Shown here: positions 39,082 through 50,778 of the stretch, in pieces
Layout of the letters: every line of letters starts with the position of its first letter
How positions within the stretch are numbered: position 1 is the stretch's first letter
Notes under the pieces: generated by a model
Database searches by the model: none
Seen by the model: only the letters and a program-made list of their open reading frames with translations
Told to the model about the DNA's origin: nothing
Program-made: the position numbers and the translations under genes
From: Prochlorococcus sp. AG-355-A18
GTDB lineage: Bacteria > Cyanobacteriota > Cyanobacteriia > PCC-6307 > Cyanobiaceae
DNA: 64,000 nucleotides
Assembly (NCBI GenBank): GCA_003280985.1
Contig: QCDH01000002.1
Span: forward strand, 1-64,000
Reading direction: 5' to 3'

Positions 39082-41538
39082 GTGACTATACGCGGGAATA
39101 ATAATAAATTAATTAAAGATTGGATAAGACCTCTTCAAAAATCTCTTACTATTGAAACTGAAAACAAATTTATTAATACTTTAGGAAGAGAAAAATATTT
39201 TAATGATTATTTGCATGAATCATTAAAAAAAATAGATAATCTGAATCTCTCAGACGAATATTTAAGGATATTTTATGAATTTTCTAAAAAATATAATGAA
39301 TATAATAAATTAGATGAAAATCAAAGAAAAAGGTTAATTATAGATACAAGAAAAAATCTTTATAAATTAGGAAAAACTCTAGAAATAGAGAGTTCTAATA
39401 ATGTTTCTAATAATGTTTTTCTGAATAAAGCTGATTCAAGTTTGTCTTTTGATTCAGATATATCATTAATTAAAAATGTAGGAAAGGTTTATAAAAATAA
39501 GCTTAATGAATTAGGGATATTTCATATAAAAGATCTAATTAATTATTTCCCAAGAACATATCTAGACTATACCAATAGAGTCAAGATAATAGATTTAAAA
39601 CCAGATAATTTATACACGTGCATTGCAAACGTTAAAAGATTTTTTATTCATAAGAGTAAAAAAAATAGTAATTTATCAATAATGAACATTGTAGTTTCTG
39701 ATGAAACATCTTCAATAAAGGTTACAAAATTTTTTTTAGGAAGAAGATTTAGATCTTACTCCTTCTTCGCATCTCAAAAATCTTTGTATACGAATGGTAC
39801 CAAATTAGCAATTTCCGGTAAGGTTAAATTGACAGAATATGGCAAAACTTTTGTAGATCCGCAGATTGAAATTCTTAAGGATAACAATGATAATTTTAAT
39901 TTCTCAGGCAAAATATTACCCTTGTATTCATTGGGTGAATCATTATCAAATATGAGTTTTATAAAACTTATGAAAAAGGTACTAATTTATGCAAAGCAAT
40001 ATCCAGAAATTTTAAATAAAAAACAACTTGATTCATTATCTTTATTATCAAAAGGAGAGTCATTGATTAATATTCATTTTCCACCAAATCGACAGGCACT
40101 TATTGAGTCAAAAAAACGTTTGGTTTTTGATGAGTTATTCCTACTTCAAATAAAGTTCCTACTTAGAAAAAGAAAGACGAATAAAAAAGTAACTTCCCAA
40201 CAATTACCTCAAAAGAAATCTTTATTAAAAGAATTTTTAAATACTTTTCCTTTTGAATTAACAAAATCACAAGAAAATGTTTTAAATGAAATTAAGAAAG
40301 ATTTATCTAATTCCGTACCAATGTGTAGATTGCTTCAGGGAGATGTGGGGAGCGGTAAAACCATAATTGCAATAGCGTCTCTTTTACTTGTCATTGAAAA
40401 AAACCTTCAAGGTGCATTTATGGTCCCAACCGAGGTATTGGCAGAACAGCATTATAAAAACTTATTAAAATATTTAAATCCCCTTTTAGTTTCTGTTGAA
40501 CTACTTACTGGGAATACTCCTCAAAAAAAGAGAAAAGAAATTTTTTCTAATTTGAATAATGGATTAGTTGATATCCTCGTAGGAACTCATGCATTATTTG
40601 AGGATAAAGTCATCTTTAATGCATTAGGAATGGTCGTAATTGATGAACAACATAGATTTGGAGTTACTCAAAGAAATAGATTACTAAATAAAGGAGAAAA
40701 TACTAACTTGTTATCAATGACAGCAACACCAATTCCAAGAACACTTGCGCTTTCTATTTATGGTGATTTAGATGTGAGTCAGATTACAGAACTACCTCCC
40801 GGGAGAGTTCCCATAACAACAAAAATAATTTCAGAAGATGATTTAACTAACTTGTTCAAGATTGTTGAAGATGAGATCAATAAGGGGAAGCAAGCTTATG
40901 TAATTTTGCCACTTATAGAAGATTCAGAAAAAATGAATTTAAGCTCCGCAAAGAAAATATTCAAACATTTATCAGAAGAGGTCTTTTTTAACAAAAAAGT
41001 TGGATTATTACATGGCAAATTAAGTTCACAGGAAAAGAATGAGGTAATTAATTCTTTTTTAAAGAATGAAATTAATATATTGGTTTCAACCACAGTAATT
41101 GAGGTTGGTATTGATGTACCTAACGCCACAATTATGATTATTTACAATTCGGACAGATTTGGATTGTCCCAGCTACATCAATTAAGGGGGAGAGTTGGTA
41201 GAGGATCAACAAAATCTTTTTGTTATCTGGTAACCCCCGATAAAAATGGATTAGAAAATAAACGACTTTGTGTGTTGCAAAAATCTAATGATGGCTTTTA
41301 TATTGCTGAAAAAGACTTGGAGCTTAGAGGACCAGGCCAGATTTTAGGATATAGACAATCCGGGTTGCCTGATTTTGTTCTGGACAATTTACCTAACAAT
41401 AAATTTCTTATTGATAAGGCTCGTGAAGAGGCCATTAAGATTATTAGTGATGATCCTGATTTAAAAGAAAATATTGTTTTAAGGAATATACTTATTGATA
41501 ATTCTGATAATAAATTCATTCATGATTTCTTAAATTGA
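39082..41538 (+). CDS. recG: ATP-dependent DNA helicase RecG
   Basis: LLQGDVGSGKTIIA, VVIDEQHRFGVTQRNRL, TATPIPRTLALSIYGDLDVS, QLHQLRGRVGRG; GTG start. Confidence 0.96.
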   Translation: MTIRGNNNKLIKDWIRPLQKSLTIETENKFINTLGREKYFNDYLHESLKKIDNLNLSDEYLRIFYEFSKKYNEYNKLDENQRKRLIIDTRKNLYKLGKTLEIESSNNVSNNVFLNKADSSLSFDSDISLIKNVGKVYKNKLNELGIFHIKDLINYFPRTYLDYTNRVKIIDLKPDNLYTCIANVKRFFIHKSKKNSNLSIMNIVVSDETSSIKVTKFFLGRRFRSYSFFASQKSLYTNGTKLAISGKVKLTEYGKTFVDPQIEILKDNNDNFNFSGKILPLYSLGESLSNMSFIKLMKKVLIYAKQYPEILNKKQLDSLSLLSKGESLINIHFPPNRQALIESKKRLVFDELFLLQIKFLLRKRKTNKKVTSQQLPQKKSLLKEFLNTFPFELTKSQENVLNEIKKDLSNSVPMCRLLQGDVGSGKTIIAIASLLLVIEKNLQGAFMVPTEVLAEQHYKNLLKYLNPLLVSVELLTGNTPQKKRKEIFSNLNNGLVDILVGTHALFEDKVIFNALGMVVIDEQHRFGVTQRNRLLNKGENTNLLSMTATPIPRTLALSIYGDLDVSQITELPPGRVPITTKIISEDDLTNLFKIVEDEINKGKQAYVILPLIEDSEKMNLSSAKKIFKHLSEEVFFNKKVGLLHGKLSSQEKNEVINSFLKNEINILVSTTVIEVGIDVPNATIMIIYNSDRFGLSQLHQLRGRVGRGSTKSFCYLVTPDKNGLENKRLCVLQKSNDGFYIAEKDLELRGPGQILGYRQSGLPDFVLDNLPNNKFLIDKAREEAIKIISDDPDLKENIVLRNILIDNSDNKFIHDFLN

Positions 41539-41595
41539 AAACTATCATTGTAATTTTTGATATATATGCCACTATAAAACAATTGCAAATTTCAA

Positions 41596-42279
41596 TTGAA
41601 AATTTGGAATAAAATACCAATTAAAGATAATGGAGATAAATTAATAGCCATACCTAGCTGCCTAAAGTTTTTAGATCCCCACCCTTACTATCATTTAGGA
41701 GCTCCTTACAAAGATAAAACTTCTATTTGGAAATTAAGAGAGGAGGTCGTAAATAGATTAGTAAAAGTAAATGATTATTTGATATCAAAGAGTAGTTTTA
41801 ACCTTTTAATTTATGATAGTTGGCGACCTTTGGAAGTCCAGGAATTTATGTTTAAAAGAGCTTTTTTATTAGAGTGTGAAAAATCCGATATTAATATTTC
41901 TTTTGAAAACATAAAATCATATCCATCCATTTTAAAAAAAGTTGAAACATTTTGGGCATATCCTTCTTATGACATTAGTTGTCCTCCCCCTCATTCAACT
42001 GGGGGTGCATTGGATGTTTGTTTATCAGATAAAGACGGAAATCTTGTTGAAATGGGAAGCATGGTTGATCAAATGGATGAGACCTCAAATCCTTATTTTT
42101 ATGCAAACATAAAGAATGAAGGAGCAATTATTTGGAATAGTAGAAGAAATTTATTAAGGGAAATTATGGCTAAATTTGGATTTGCTCAACATCCTAATGA
42201 ATGGTGGCATTTTAGTTATGGTGATCAATTATGGGCTTGGAAAAATAAAAAAGCAAATGCCCTTTATGGAAAAATTTAG
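41596..42279 (+). CDS. vanX: D-alanyl-D-alanine dipeptidase (VanX-like)
   Basis: YDSWRPLEVQ, SCPPPHSTGGALDV, FAQHPNEWWHFSYG; TTG start. Confidence 0.88.
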   Translation: MKIWNKIPIKDNGDKLIAIPSCLKFLDPHPYYHLGAPYKDKTSIWKLREEVVNRLVKVNDYLISKSSFNLLIYDSWRPLEVQEFMFKRAFLLECEKSDINISFENIKSYPSILKKVETFWAYPSYDISCPPPHSTGGALDVCLSDKDGNLVEMGSMVDQMDETSNPYFYANIKNEGAIIWNSRRNLLREIMAKFGFAQHPNEWWHFSYGDQLWAWKNKKANALYGKI

Positions 42280-42282
42280 ATT

Positions 42283-44070
42283 CTATTGATTTTCATTTAG
42301 TAAATTCAAAATATAATTTTCATCTTGAGTATTTATAAAATCTCCGAAATCCAAATCCAAATTATTCTTCCAATTATCAAATAATGGTTGAAGAGTTTTT
42401 TCTAAATCGTTAAGCTCCATTCTTTGTAAAAATGGTTTAGCAAGCCTTTGTAGATTTTTACTTCCCCCCAACCACAATTGGTATTTGTTTTGCCCACTTC
42501 CAACAAGTGCTAATTCGGCCATGTAAGGCCTGGTACATCCATTCGGACAACCTGTCATTCTGAATAATATTGTCTTTTGTATTTTTAGATCTAATAATAG
42601 ATTTTCAATCCTTTTTAATACGTCAGGTAATATTCTTTCAGCTTCAGTCATTGCAAGGCCACAAAGTGGTAAAGCAGGACAAGCTAAAGCGTGTCTTTGT
42701 ATCTCATTAATTTTTTCTAAGTTTTCGTATCCAATTTTTGATAGAGATTTTTGAATTTCACCTTTGTTTTTGTTGGCGATATTACAAAGCAAAATATCTT
42801 GGTTTGGTGTAAGTCTTAAATCTAAATTATATTTTTTAACAATACTTGTGATGGTATTCTTCTTATCTCCAGATAATCTCCCAGATAATAATGGTAAACC
42901 TACGAAATGTGAGGTTTTATTTTGTTTATGCCAACCTAGGTAATCAATAAGAACTTTATCAGGTTCTTTTCTGATTTTTTTAATTTCTTTTTTGAAATAC
43001 TTGTCTGAAAGTATCTTTTTGAACCATTTAATACCTTTTCTATGAAGAAGATATTTCATTCTCGAATTTTTTCTTGATTTTCTATCACCATAATCTCTTT
43101 GAATAGCCACAATGCTTTGTATTAATTCATAAACATCAGGTTCTTCAACGTATCCAAGTGGATCTGCAATTCTGGCAAAGGTCTCTTCATTATTGTGTGT
43201 GCGACCCATACCACCTCCAACGTAGAAGTTGCACCCTTCTAAGTTCCCATCTTTAGAGGTAAAAGCAACTATTCCTATGTCATTGGTAAGAAGATCAACA
43301 GAATTGTCCCCAGGAACTGTAACAGCACATTTGAATTTTCTCGGTAAATAAGTAGAACCATAGAGAGGCTCATCTTTTATCCCACTAAAAACATTATCTT
43401 TGAATTGAAGCTTCCTAATTGCTTTAATATCTTTGTCAGGCTTTATGGTGTACTCTAAATCTCCATCAGCCCAAAGCTCTAAAAAAGTGCCTTGGCCAGC
43501 CATTGGGGTAAGAAGATCTGCAACTTTTTTTGCCAATGCTCTTGCAATATTATAATCTGGTGTATCAAATGGAGCCGCGGGTGCCATAACGTTTCTATTT
43601 ATGTCTCCACATGCAGCTAATGTGGAGCCCATTGAATTCACTATTGTTTGAATTACTTCCTTTAGGTTCTCCTTTCGAATTCCATGCATTTGAAAGGCTT
43701 GTCTTGTAGTGGCCCTAAGTGTTCCATTACCTAGTTTGTCAGATAATTCATCTAATGCTAAAAATAATTTCCCAGGGACTTCACCGCCAGGATTTCTTAA
43801 CCTAAGCATCATTTGCCAATCTTTACTTTTGCCAGGCCTCCTTTTTTCCCTGTTATCTTGTTGATAACTACCGTGAAATTTTAATAATTGAACTGCATCA
43901 TTGGTAAAATGATCGCTCTCATTGACTAATTCCGTAGCAAGTGGCTCCTTAAGAAATTTGCTACTTTTTTTAAAGTTTTCGAATTTAGAAACTTCTAGTC
44001 CATTTGCCAAGCAAACAGTTTCTTCCTTGGCAGGATCTTTTTTCTTTTTTACTTTCTCAACTTTGATCAA
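42283..44070 (-). CDS. sir: Ferredoxin-sulfite reductase
   Basis: LRNPGGEVPGKLFLALDEL, TTRQAFQMHGI, FRMTGCPNGCTRPYMAELALVG. Confidence 0.94.
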   Translation of the reverse strand: MIKVEKVKKKKDPAKEETVCLANGLEVSKFENFKKSSKFLKEPLATELVNESDHFTNDAVQLLKFHGSYQQDNREKRRPGKSKDWQMMLRLRNPGGEVPGKLFLALDELSDKLGNGTLRATTRQAFQMHGIRKENLKEVIQTIVNSMGSTLAACGDINRNVMAPAAPFDTPDYNIARALAKKVADLLTPMAGQGTFLELWADGDLEYTIKPDKDIKAIRKLQFKDNVFSGIKDEPLYGSTYLPRKFKCAVTVPGDNSVDLLTNDIGIVAFTSKDGNLEGCNFYVGGGMGRTHNNEETFARIADPLGYVEEPDVYELIQSIVAIQRDYGDRKSRKNSRMKYLLHRKGIKWFKKILSDKYFKKEIKKIRKEPDKVLIDYLGWHKQNKTSHFVGLPLLSGRLSGDKKNTITSIVKKYNLDLRLTPNQDILLCNIANKNKGEIQKSLSKIGYENLEKINEIQRHALACPALPLCGLAMTEAERILPDVLKRIENLLLDLKIQKTILFRMTGCPNGCTRPYMAELALVGSGQNKYQLWLGGSKNLQRLAKPFLQRMELNDLEKTLQPLFDNWKNNLDLDFGDFINTQDENYILNLLNENQ

Positions 44071-44157
44071 AGGACCAAAAAATATCTCTTTTTATACAAT
44101 AGCGAAAAGCTTATTTAACTGGTAGTAAATTATAGTAAGTGAAGTCATATTTTTTTC

Positions 44158-46320
44158 TTGTCTAAATATTTACTTGAGATAGGAACAGAAGAGTTGCCCG
44201 CAAAATTTTCTCATTCTGTTCTAGAGCAATTTAAATCTTTAATAGAATTTGAATTGGATAAAAAGTTAATCAAATTCGAACAAATAGTTGTTACCTCTAC
44301 ACCAAGGAGAATAGTTCTTCTTCTAGAAGGTTTAGTTGATTATGCAGAAGATAAGATAATAGATAGAAAAGGGCCTAAAGCAAATTCAGCTTATTTAAAT
44401 GGATGTCCTACTAATGCTGCTTTAGGATTTGCTAATAGCTTAGATATTGATGTAGGTGAACTAGAAATAAAAAGTACAGAAAAGGGTGATTTTGTATTTG
44501 GAAAGAAAATTGAGAAAGGACAATCAACAAGAATTTCTTTGTCTTCGATTATCCCAAAATTAGTAAAGAGTCTTCAAGGCCCTCGATTTATGAAATGGGG
44601 TGCTGGGAACATAAAATTTTCAAGACCTATTAGATGGATTGCCTCTATTTATAATGATGAAATTCTTGATTTTGAATTTAATGAATGTGATCCAAAAATT
44701 CATATAAGTAATAAATCAAAAAGCCATAGATTAATAAATAAAGTTTTTGAAGTTAAGCATGCTGATAATTTTTTTGAATTATTAGAACAAAATAGAGTTT
44801 TAGTTAAACGACATGAAAGAAAAGAAAAAATTGAAGGTTTAATAAATCAGGCATCTAAATCTTTAAATCTGAAACCTGACCTTTCAGAAGGATTACTAAA
44901 TGAACTAACTGATTTAGTTGAATGGCCAGATTTAATAGTTGGAAAATTCAGTGAAGAATTTCTTGATCTTCCAGTTGAAGTTCTCTCAACAGTAATGAAA
45001 AGTCATCAGAGATACGTTCCTCTTTTATTGAAAAACAAAAGTTTTTCTAAATTAGATTTAAGCTCTGAAAAAAATATTAGTACAACTTTCTGCGTTATTT
45101 CAAATGGTCTTGAAGAATCAAATAATAATATTGCCAAAGGTAATGAGAAAGTATTAAGGGCAAGGTTTTCAGATGCAAAGTTTTTCGTAGAAAGTGACAA
45201 AAAAGTTTCTTCAATCGAAAGAAATGAAAAGCTTAAATCCGTCTCCTATTTGAAAGGACTTGGAAATATATTTCAGAGGGTAGAAAGGATAGAGGAAGTT
45301 ATTAAAAAAATTCTTAAATTTTTAAATGATAAGTCTTTAGAAGAAAAAAAAATAATAGAAGCTGCTAAATACTGTAAAAACGACTTATGTAGCGAAATTG
45401 TTTTCGAATTCCCTGAGCTGCAAGGAATAATGGGTGGTAAATATCTTAAATATGAGGGATTTAGTGAGGATGTTTGCTTGGCTGTCGCCGAACATTATTT
45501 ACCTTCTTTTTATAAAGATGCTTTGCCCTCCACAAAATATGGTGCAATAGTTTCTATAGCAGATAAGGTCGAAACTTTAATAAGTATATTTATTTCTGGT
45601 AAGCGTCCAAGTGGATCATCTGATCCTTATGCCTTAAGAAGAAATTTGAATGGAGTGATTAAAATAATTTGGGATTATGAACTTGATTTACCTTTAGATA
45701 AATTATTTAACGAACTTATTGATTTTTGGAAAATCGCATTTCCGAATTTAAACTTCTCAAGAGAAACAGTATTTAATGATTTAAATGAATTTTTAGTTCA
45801 AAGAATTGTAAGTCATCTAGAAGAAATATCACTAAGTAAAGAATTAATAAAGGCCATTTGCTCTTCTGATGAATTTTCTCAAAAAAGAGTATTGAATATT
45901 GTTGATCTTAAAAATAGGATTAAAGCTATTGTTAACTTTAACGAAAAGGGTAATTTTGTTGAAATCCAGAAGGTAATTACTAGGGTAAGCAAATTAGCAA
46001 ATAATAGTGATCTTTCAAGAGACGTTCTCTCAACAAGAGATTATGTAAACATAAAACTTTTTGAAAAAGATTGTGAATTGAAAGTTTTTGAATTTATTGG
46101 AGAATTAGAAAAACTTTTTTCGGAAGGTTATTGCAATTATTTGGAACTTCTAAATTTGTTTGAGATTAATGTAAACACTATCGAGGATTTATTTGATAAT
46201 GAAAAGGGAGTCCTAATAATGTCAGAGGATTTAAAAATAAGAGTTAATAGGCTCAATTTATTGAGCATAATTAGAAATTATTCTCTAAAAATAGCCGACT
46301 TTACACTTTTGAACTCTTAA
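44158..46320 (+). CDS. glyS: Glycyl-tRNA synthetase beta subunit
   Basis: LLEIGTEELPAKF, STPRRIVLLLEGL, GPKANSAY, RPSGSSDPYALRR; TTG start. Confidence 0.96.
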   Translation: MSKYLLEIGTEELPAKFSHSVLEQFKSLIEFELDKKLIKFEQIVVTSTPRRIVLLLEGLVDYAEDKIIDRKGPKANSAYLNGCPTNAALGFANSLDIDVGELEIKSTEKGDFVFGKKIEKGQSTRISLSSIIPKLVKSLQGPRFMKWGAGNIKFSRPIRWIASIYNDEILDFEFNECDPKIHISNKSKSHRLINKVFEVKHADNFFELLEQNRVLVKRHERKEKIEGLINQASKSLNLKPDLSEGLLNELTDLVEWPDLIVGKFSEEFLDLPVEVLSTVMKSHQRYVPLLLKNKSFSKLDLSSEKNISTTFCVISNGLEESNNNIAKGNEKVLRARFSDAKFFVESDKKVSSIERNEKLKSVSYLKGLGNIFQRVERIEEVIKKILKFLNDKSLEEKKIIEAAKYCKNDLCSEIVFEFPELQGIMGGKYLKYEGFSEDVCLAVAEHYLPSFYKDALPSTKYGAIVSIADKVETLISIFISGKRPSGSSDPYALRRNLNGVIKIIWDYELDLPLDKLFNELIDFWKIAFPNLNFSRETVFNDLNEFLVQRIVSHLEEISLSKELIKAICSSDEFSQKRVLNIVDLKNRIKAIVNFNEKGNFVEIQKVITRVSKLANNSDLSRDVLSTRDYVNIKLFEKDCELKVFEFIGELEKLFSEGYCNYLELLNLFEINVNTIEDLFDNEKGVLIMSEDLKIRVNRLNLLSIIRNYSLKIADFTLLNS

Positions 46321-47641
46321 CTTTAATGCCACCCTTTATTGAATAATTTTCAAGCATTTTTTCTACTTCTTTATTTTCCCTAACAGCACTATCAACGGGT
46401 TTATATTTTAGAGGGGCTAGGGCTTTCCCTCTTAAAATCGAACCAAGTGTAAGCATTGTAATTTTAAGTTGCTGTAATGGTTTCATGGAGACAACTCTTT
46501 TATATAGATAACTATCAAAAGTAAGTCTTTGTACATCCATATCATCACACATCTCAACAAAGGCTTCTCTAGCAGAATCATTTCTGTAAAAAATATTTTG
46601 AAGGATTTCTAGCACCTTATAAGTTGTGCCATATTTTTTATCCCACTTTTTAAGATAGTTTTTTAAATCTTTTTCTGATGGAATTACTTGACCGTTTTTT
46701 GATGCTTCAACAATTTCTTCAGCACACATTCTTCCGCTTTTTGCAGCAAAATAAATACCCTCTCCAGAACTTTTTGTAACATAACCAGCTGCATCACCAA
46801 CCAATGCCATTCTCCCAACTACTCTTCTTGGCCTTGGATGCTCAGGAATAGGGTGAGCTTCTACTTTTATTACTTCACCATTAACAAGCCTTTTCTTTGC
46901 CCTATTTCTTACACCCTCTTGAAGTCCTTTAATTAATGACTGATTCTTTTGCATGGTTCCAGTGCCCACAGCAACATGATCATATTTAGGAAATACCCAC
47001 CCATAAAAATCAGGAGAAACATCAGTTCCGACATACATTTCAGCAAGATCTTCGTAGTAACTCATTTCTTCATTAGGCAATTTAATTCTTTCCTGAAATG
47101 CTATGGCAACTTTGTAATCTCCTGCATCCATTGCTTTTGCGACTCTGCTATTGGCTCCATCAGCTCCGATTAAAAGGTCAACAGTAAGCTCTTTGAGTTC
47201 CCCTTTTTTATCTCCATTTGTAAAATCTGAGTATGAAAGCTTATATGGTCCTTGATTATTATCGCCAGTATCAATAGAAGTAACTAATCCATTTATTAAC
47301 GTAGCACCAAGATCTGATGCTCTATTGCGCATAAAGGCATCCATAACTTCTCTTCTACACATCCCAATAAACTCATTATCACTTTTCCCATAAACTCTAT
47401 CTAAGCTTATATCTACCTCTCTATTTGATGGAGATATCATTCTCATATGCCTTACTTTTCTATCAATAATTGACTCAGGTAAATCAAATTCTTCGACCAT
47501 GCAAAGTGGAATTGCTCCTCCACATGGTTTTGCATTATCTAATTTTCTCTCAAAGAGCCAAGTTTTTATTCCAGCTTTAGCAAGTATTTCTGCCGCGCAT
47601 GAACCACTTGGACCTCCACCAATAACAGCTACCCTCAACAT
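46301..47641 (-). CDS. chlP: Geranylgeranyl diphosphate/chlorophyll reductase
   Basis: VAVIGGGPSGSCAAEILAKAGI, CGGAIPLCMVEEF, LIGADGANSRVAKAM, ALVGDAAGYVTKSSGEGIYFA. Confidence 0.95.
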   Translation of the reverse strand: MLRVAVIGGGPSGSCAAEILAKAGIKTWLFERKLDNAKPCGGAIPLCMVEEFDLPESIIDRKVRHMRMISPSNREVDISLDRVYGKSDNEFIGMCRREVMDAFMRNRASDLGATLINGLVTSIDTGDNNQGPYKLSYSDFTNGDKKGELKELTVDLLIGADGANSRVAKAMDAGDYKVAIAFQERIKLPNEEMSYYEDLAEMYVGTDVSPDFYGWVFPKYDHVAVGTGTMQKNQSLIKGLQEGVRNRAKKRLVNGEVIKVEAHPIPEHPRPRRVVGRMALVGDAAGYVTKSSGEGIYFAAKSGRMCAEEIVEASKNGQVIPSEKDLKNYLKKWDKKYGTTYKVLEILQNIFYRNDSAREAFVEMCDDMDVQRLTFDSYLYKRVVSMKPLQQLKITMLTLGSILRGKALAPLKYKPVDSAVRENKEVEKMLENYSIKGGIKVKSSKV

Positions 47642-47753
47642 ATGAAAAAAAATAATACTGTATATAAAAAATACATCTTTTTTGCTTATAAAAGTGCATT
47701 TCTTAAAATAACAGTTAATATCGAAATATCTTTTCCAAATTCACTTCTAAATA

Positions 47754-48467
47754 TTGGAACTAAACAAAGATATCGATCCATTTGATATACCACTTGCCAA
47801 AAGAACTTACTTAAACAACCCAAATTCAACATTATTAAAAAAATTATTAAAATTTTCTCCATTTCTTTTCCTCATATTTTCTATCGCTGCATTGCGACTT
47901 ATGAGGAATGAAGAATCAATACCTCTTAATAATCTTAAATTTGAAGTTAAAAGAAATCATGATTCCAGAATTTTGGGCCATCTTCCCTATGAGGAAACTC
48001 CTAAAGAGAAACTAGTTTTAATTGAGCCTAATATCGAAGTTCATATAGATATGCGCGATTCTCTACTAAAGATGAGAGAAGAAGCCAAAAAGGATGGGAT
48101 ATATTTGGTGTTCTTGAGTGGTTTTAGATCAATAAATTTGCAAAATGATATCTTTTATTCTTTAAAGTCTATTAGAAATCAAGAAGCGTCAGAAAGAGCT
48201 AGAGTTTCAGCCCCTCCTGGATATTCTGAACATAGTACTGGTTTTGCAATTGATATTGGTGATGATTCTCAAAGAGAAACAGACTTTGAGGCCGAATTCG
48301 AAAATACTGATGCCTTTAAATGGTTAATAAAGAATGCAGCTAAATTTCATTTTAAGTTATCGTTCACCAAAGATAATAAATTTATAGATTATGAGCCTTG
48401 GCATTGGAGATATGAGGGATCAATTGAAGCTTTAAAAATTTTTGAAAGTTCAAATAGAAAATCATAA
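47754..48467 (+). CDS. vanY: VanY-like D-alanyl-D-alanine carboxypeptidase
   Basis: FLSGFRSINLQNDIFY, SAPPGYSEHSTGFAIDIGD, EPWHWRYEG. Confidence 0.9.
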   Translation: MELNKDIDPFDIPLAKRTYLNNPNSTLLKKLLKFSPFLFLIFSIAALRLMRNEESIPLNNLKFEVKRNHDSRILGHLPYEETPKEKLVLIEPNIEVHIDMRDSLLKMREEAKKDGIYLVFLSGFRSINLQNDIFYSLKSIRNQEASERARVSAPPGYSEHSTGFAIDIGDDSQRETDFEAEFENTDAFKWLIKNAAKFHFKLSFTKDNKFIDYEPWHWRYEGSIEALKIFESSNRKS

Positions 48468-48596
48468 ACCTTATTCATTTATTAAATTACTTAATATAAT
48501 TATTTTTTTCAAAGTCTTAAAGAGAAAATTCTCATAATAAGCATTCTTTGAGTTAGCCTTAGTAGAGTCAATCTAATATTTATATAAAATTTATAA

Positions 48597-50393
48597 ATGT
48601 CATCTTCGATAAAAGAAATTAGGAATGTTGCAATTATTGCCCACGTAGATCATGGTAAGACAACTCTTGTAGACGCTTTGTTATCTCAGTCAGGAATATT
48701 TAGAGACAATGAAGTCATACCTACATGCGTAATGGATTCGAATGATCTAGAAAGAGAAAGAGGAATAACAATTCTTTCAAAAAATACAGCAGTGAATTAT
48801 AAAGATACCAGAATTAACATTATAGATACACCCGGACATGCAGATTTTGGAGGAGAAGTAGAGAGGGTTTTGGGAATGGTTGATGGTTGTCTGCTTATCG
48901 TTGATGCAAATGAGGGGCCGATGCCTCAAACAAGATTTGTTTTGAAAAAAGCTTTAGAAAAAGGACTTAGGCCAATAGTTTTTGTAAATAAAATTGATAG
49001 GCCAAGAGTAGTCCCTGAAATAGCAATTGATAAGGTATTGGATTTGTTCTTAGAATTAGGAGCAGATGATGATCAATGTGATTTTCCTTATCTTTTTGGA
49101 AGCGGCCTTTCTGGCTTTGCAAAAGAAGAGATGGAATCTGATAGTGACAATATGATGCCTCTTTTTGAAGCTATTGTTAGACATGTTCCACCTCCAGTAG
49201 GTGATGCCACTAAGCCTCTTCAGCTACAAATAACTACTTTGGACTATTCTGATTTCTTAGGAAGAATTGTAATTGGGAAAATACATAATGGAACTATAAA
49301 AAATGGTCAACAAGCTAGTTTAATTAAAGAAAATGGTAAAACTATTAAAGGAAAGGTTAGTAAATTACTTGGATTCGAAGGATTACAAAGGATTGATATA
49401 AATAAAGCATTTGCGGGAGATATCGTTGCCGTTTCAGGTTTTGATGACGTCAATATTGGTGAGACCATAGCATGTCCCGATTCTCCCCATCCACTTCCAT
49501 TAATCAAAGTTGATGAACCTACCTTGAATATGACTTTTGTTGTTAACGATTCTCCATTTGCAGGTAAAGAAGGGAAATTTGTTACTAGTAGACAATTAAA
49601 AAATAGATTGGAAAGGGAACTTTTAACAAATGTTGCGCTAAGGGTCGAAGAAACTGATTCTCCTGATAGGTTTTCAGTTTCAGGGAGAGGAGAGTTACAT
49701 TTAGGTATTTTAATTGAAACTATGAGAAGAGAAGGATTCGAGTTTCAAATCTCTCAACCTCAAGTAATTTTTAGAGAAATTGATAATGTTGAATGTGAGC
49801 CTATAGAGACTTTGGTCCTAGATGTGCCAGAAGTATCTGTTGGTTCTTGTATAGAAAAACTTGGATCTAGAAAGGCAGAGATGAAAAATATGCAGACAAG
49901 TTCTGATGGGAGAACTCAATTAGAGTTTCTTGTACCATCAAGAGGACTAATTGGATTTCGTGGTGAATTTGTTCGGATAACAAGAGGTGAAGGTATCATG
50001 AGTCACTCATTTTATGAATATAAACCTAAAACAGGAGATTTTGAAACTAGAAGAAATGGAGTTCTTATAGCTTTTGAGGAAGGTGTGGCCACATTTTATG
50101 CATTAAAGAATGCTGAAGATAGGGGAATCTATTTCATTAAACCCGGAGTTAAAGTTTATAAGGGAATGATAATTGGAGAGAATAATCGACCTCAAGATCT
50201 TGAATTGAATATATGTAAAACTAAGCAGTTAACTAATATGAGGTCTGCTGGAGCAGAAGAACTCGATACTTTGCAGTCACCTGTTGATATTACCCTTGAG
50301 AGAGCACTCGAATATATTGGTCCAGATGAAATGCTCGAGGTTACACCGGATTCAATAAGAATGAGAAAAATAAATAAGAAGAAAAGAAATTAA
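48597..50393 (+). CDS. typA: Ribosome-associated GTPase TypA/BipA
   Basis: [52 protein letters not shown]. Confidence 0.97.
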   Translation: MSSSIKEIRNVAIIAHVDHGKTTLVDALLSQSGIFRDNEVIPTCVMDSNDLERERGITILSKNTAVNYKDTRINIIDTPGHADFGGEVERVLGMVDGCLLIVDANEGPMPQTRFVLKKALEKGLRPIVFVNKIDRPRVVPEIAIDKVLDLFLELGADDDQCDFPYLFGSGLSGFAKEEMESDSDNMMPLFEAIVRHVPPPVGDATKPLQLQITTLDYSDFLGRIVIGKIHNGTIKNGQQASLIKENGKTIKGKVSKLLGFEGLQRIDINKAFAGDIVAVSGFDDVNIGETIACPDSPHPLPLIKVDEPTLNMTFVVNDSPFAGKEGKFVTSRQLKNRLERELLTNVALRVEETDSPDRFSVSGRGELHLGILIETMRREGFEFQISQPQVIFREIDNVECEPIETLVLDVPEVSVGSCIEKLGSRKAEMKNMQTSSDGRTQLEFLVPSRGLIGFRGEFVRITRGEGIMSHSFYEYKPKTGDFETRRNGVLIAFEEGVATFYALKNAEDRGIYFIKPGVKVYKGMIIGENNRPQDLELNICKTKQLTNMRSAGAEELDTLQSPVDITLERALEYIGPDEMLEVTPDSIRMRKINKKKRN

Positions 50394-50404
50394 TAATTAG
50401 TTTC

Positions 50405-50773
50405 ATGAACGAAGAAAGTACAAAAAGTTTTAAGGATTCTCTTTTTACTGCTTTAAATCTTTTTAATAATCATGAATGGTATGAGGCTCATGATGCTTTT
50501 GAAGAAATATGGAATTCCGTTGATGGGGACGAAAGACAAGTTATTCAGGGGATTTTGCAAGTATCTGTTTCTCAGTTTCACTTAAGTAAAGGGAATTTAA
50601 ATGGAGCTACTATTTTGCTTGGAGAGGGTTTAGGTAGAATAAAAACTAGAACAAACATTAATTTAGGAATTGATCTTAAATCCTTCTGCAAATGTTTGGA
50701 AGATTTGTTGAGGAAATTACAGTATAAAGAGCTATTAAATGAGAACGACAAGCCTTTTTTGAAACCTCTTTGA
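50405..50773 (+). CDS. DUF309-like protein
   Basis: ALNLFNNHEWYEAHDAFEEIWN...RQVIQGILQVSVSQFHLSKGNLNGA. Confidence 0.85.
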   Translation: MNEESTKSFKDSLFTALNLFNNHEWYEAHDAFEEIWNSVDGDERQVIQGILQVSVSQFHLSKGNLNGATILLGEGLGRIKTRTNINLGIDLKSFCKCLEDLLRKLQYKELLNENDKPFLKPL

Positions 50774-50778
50774 TTAAT

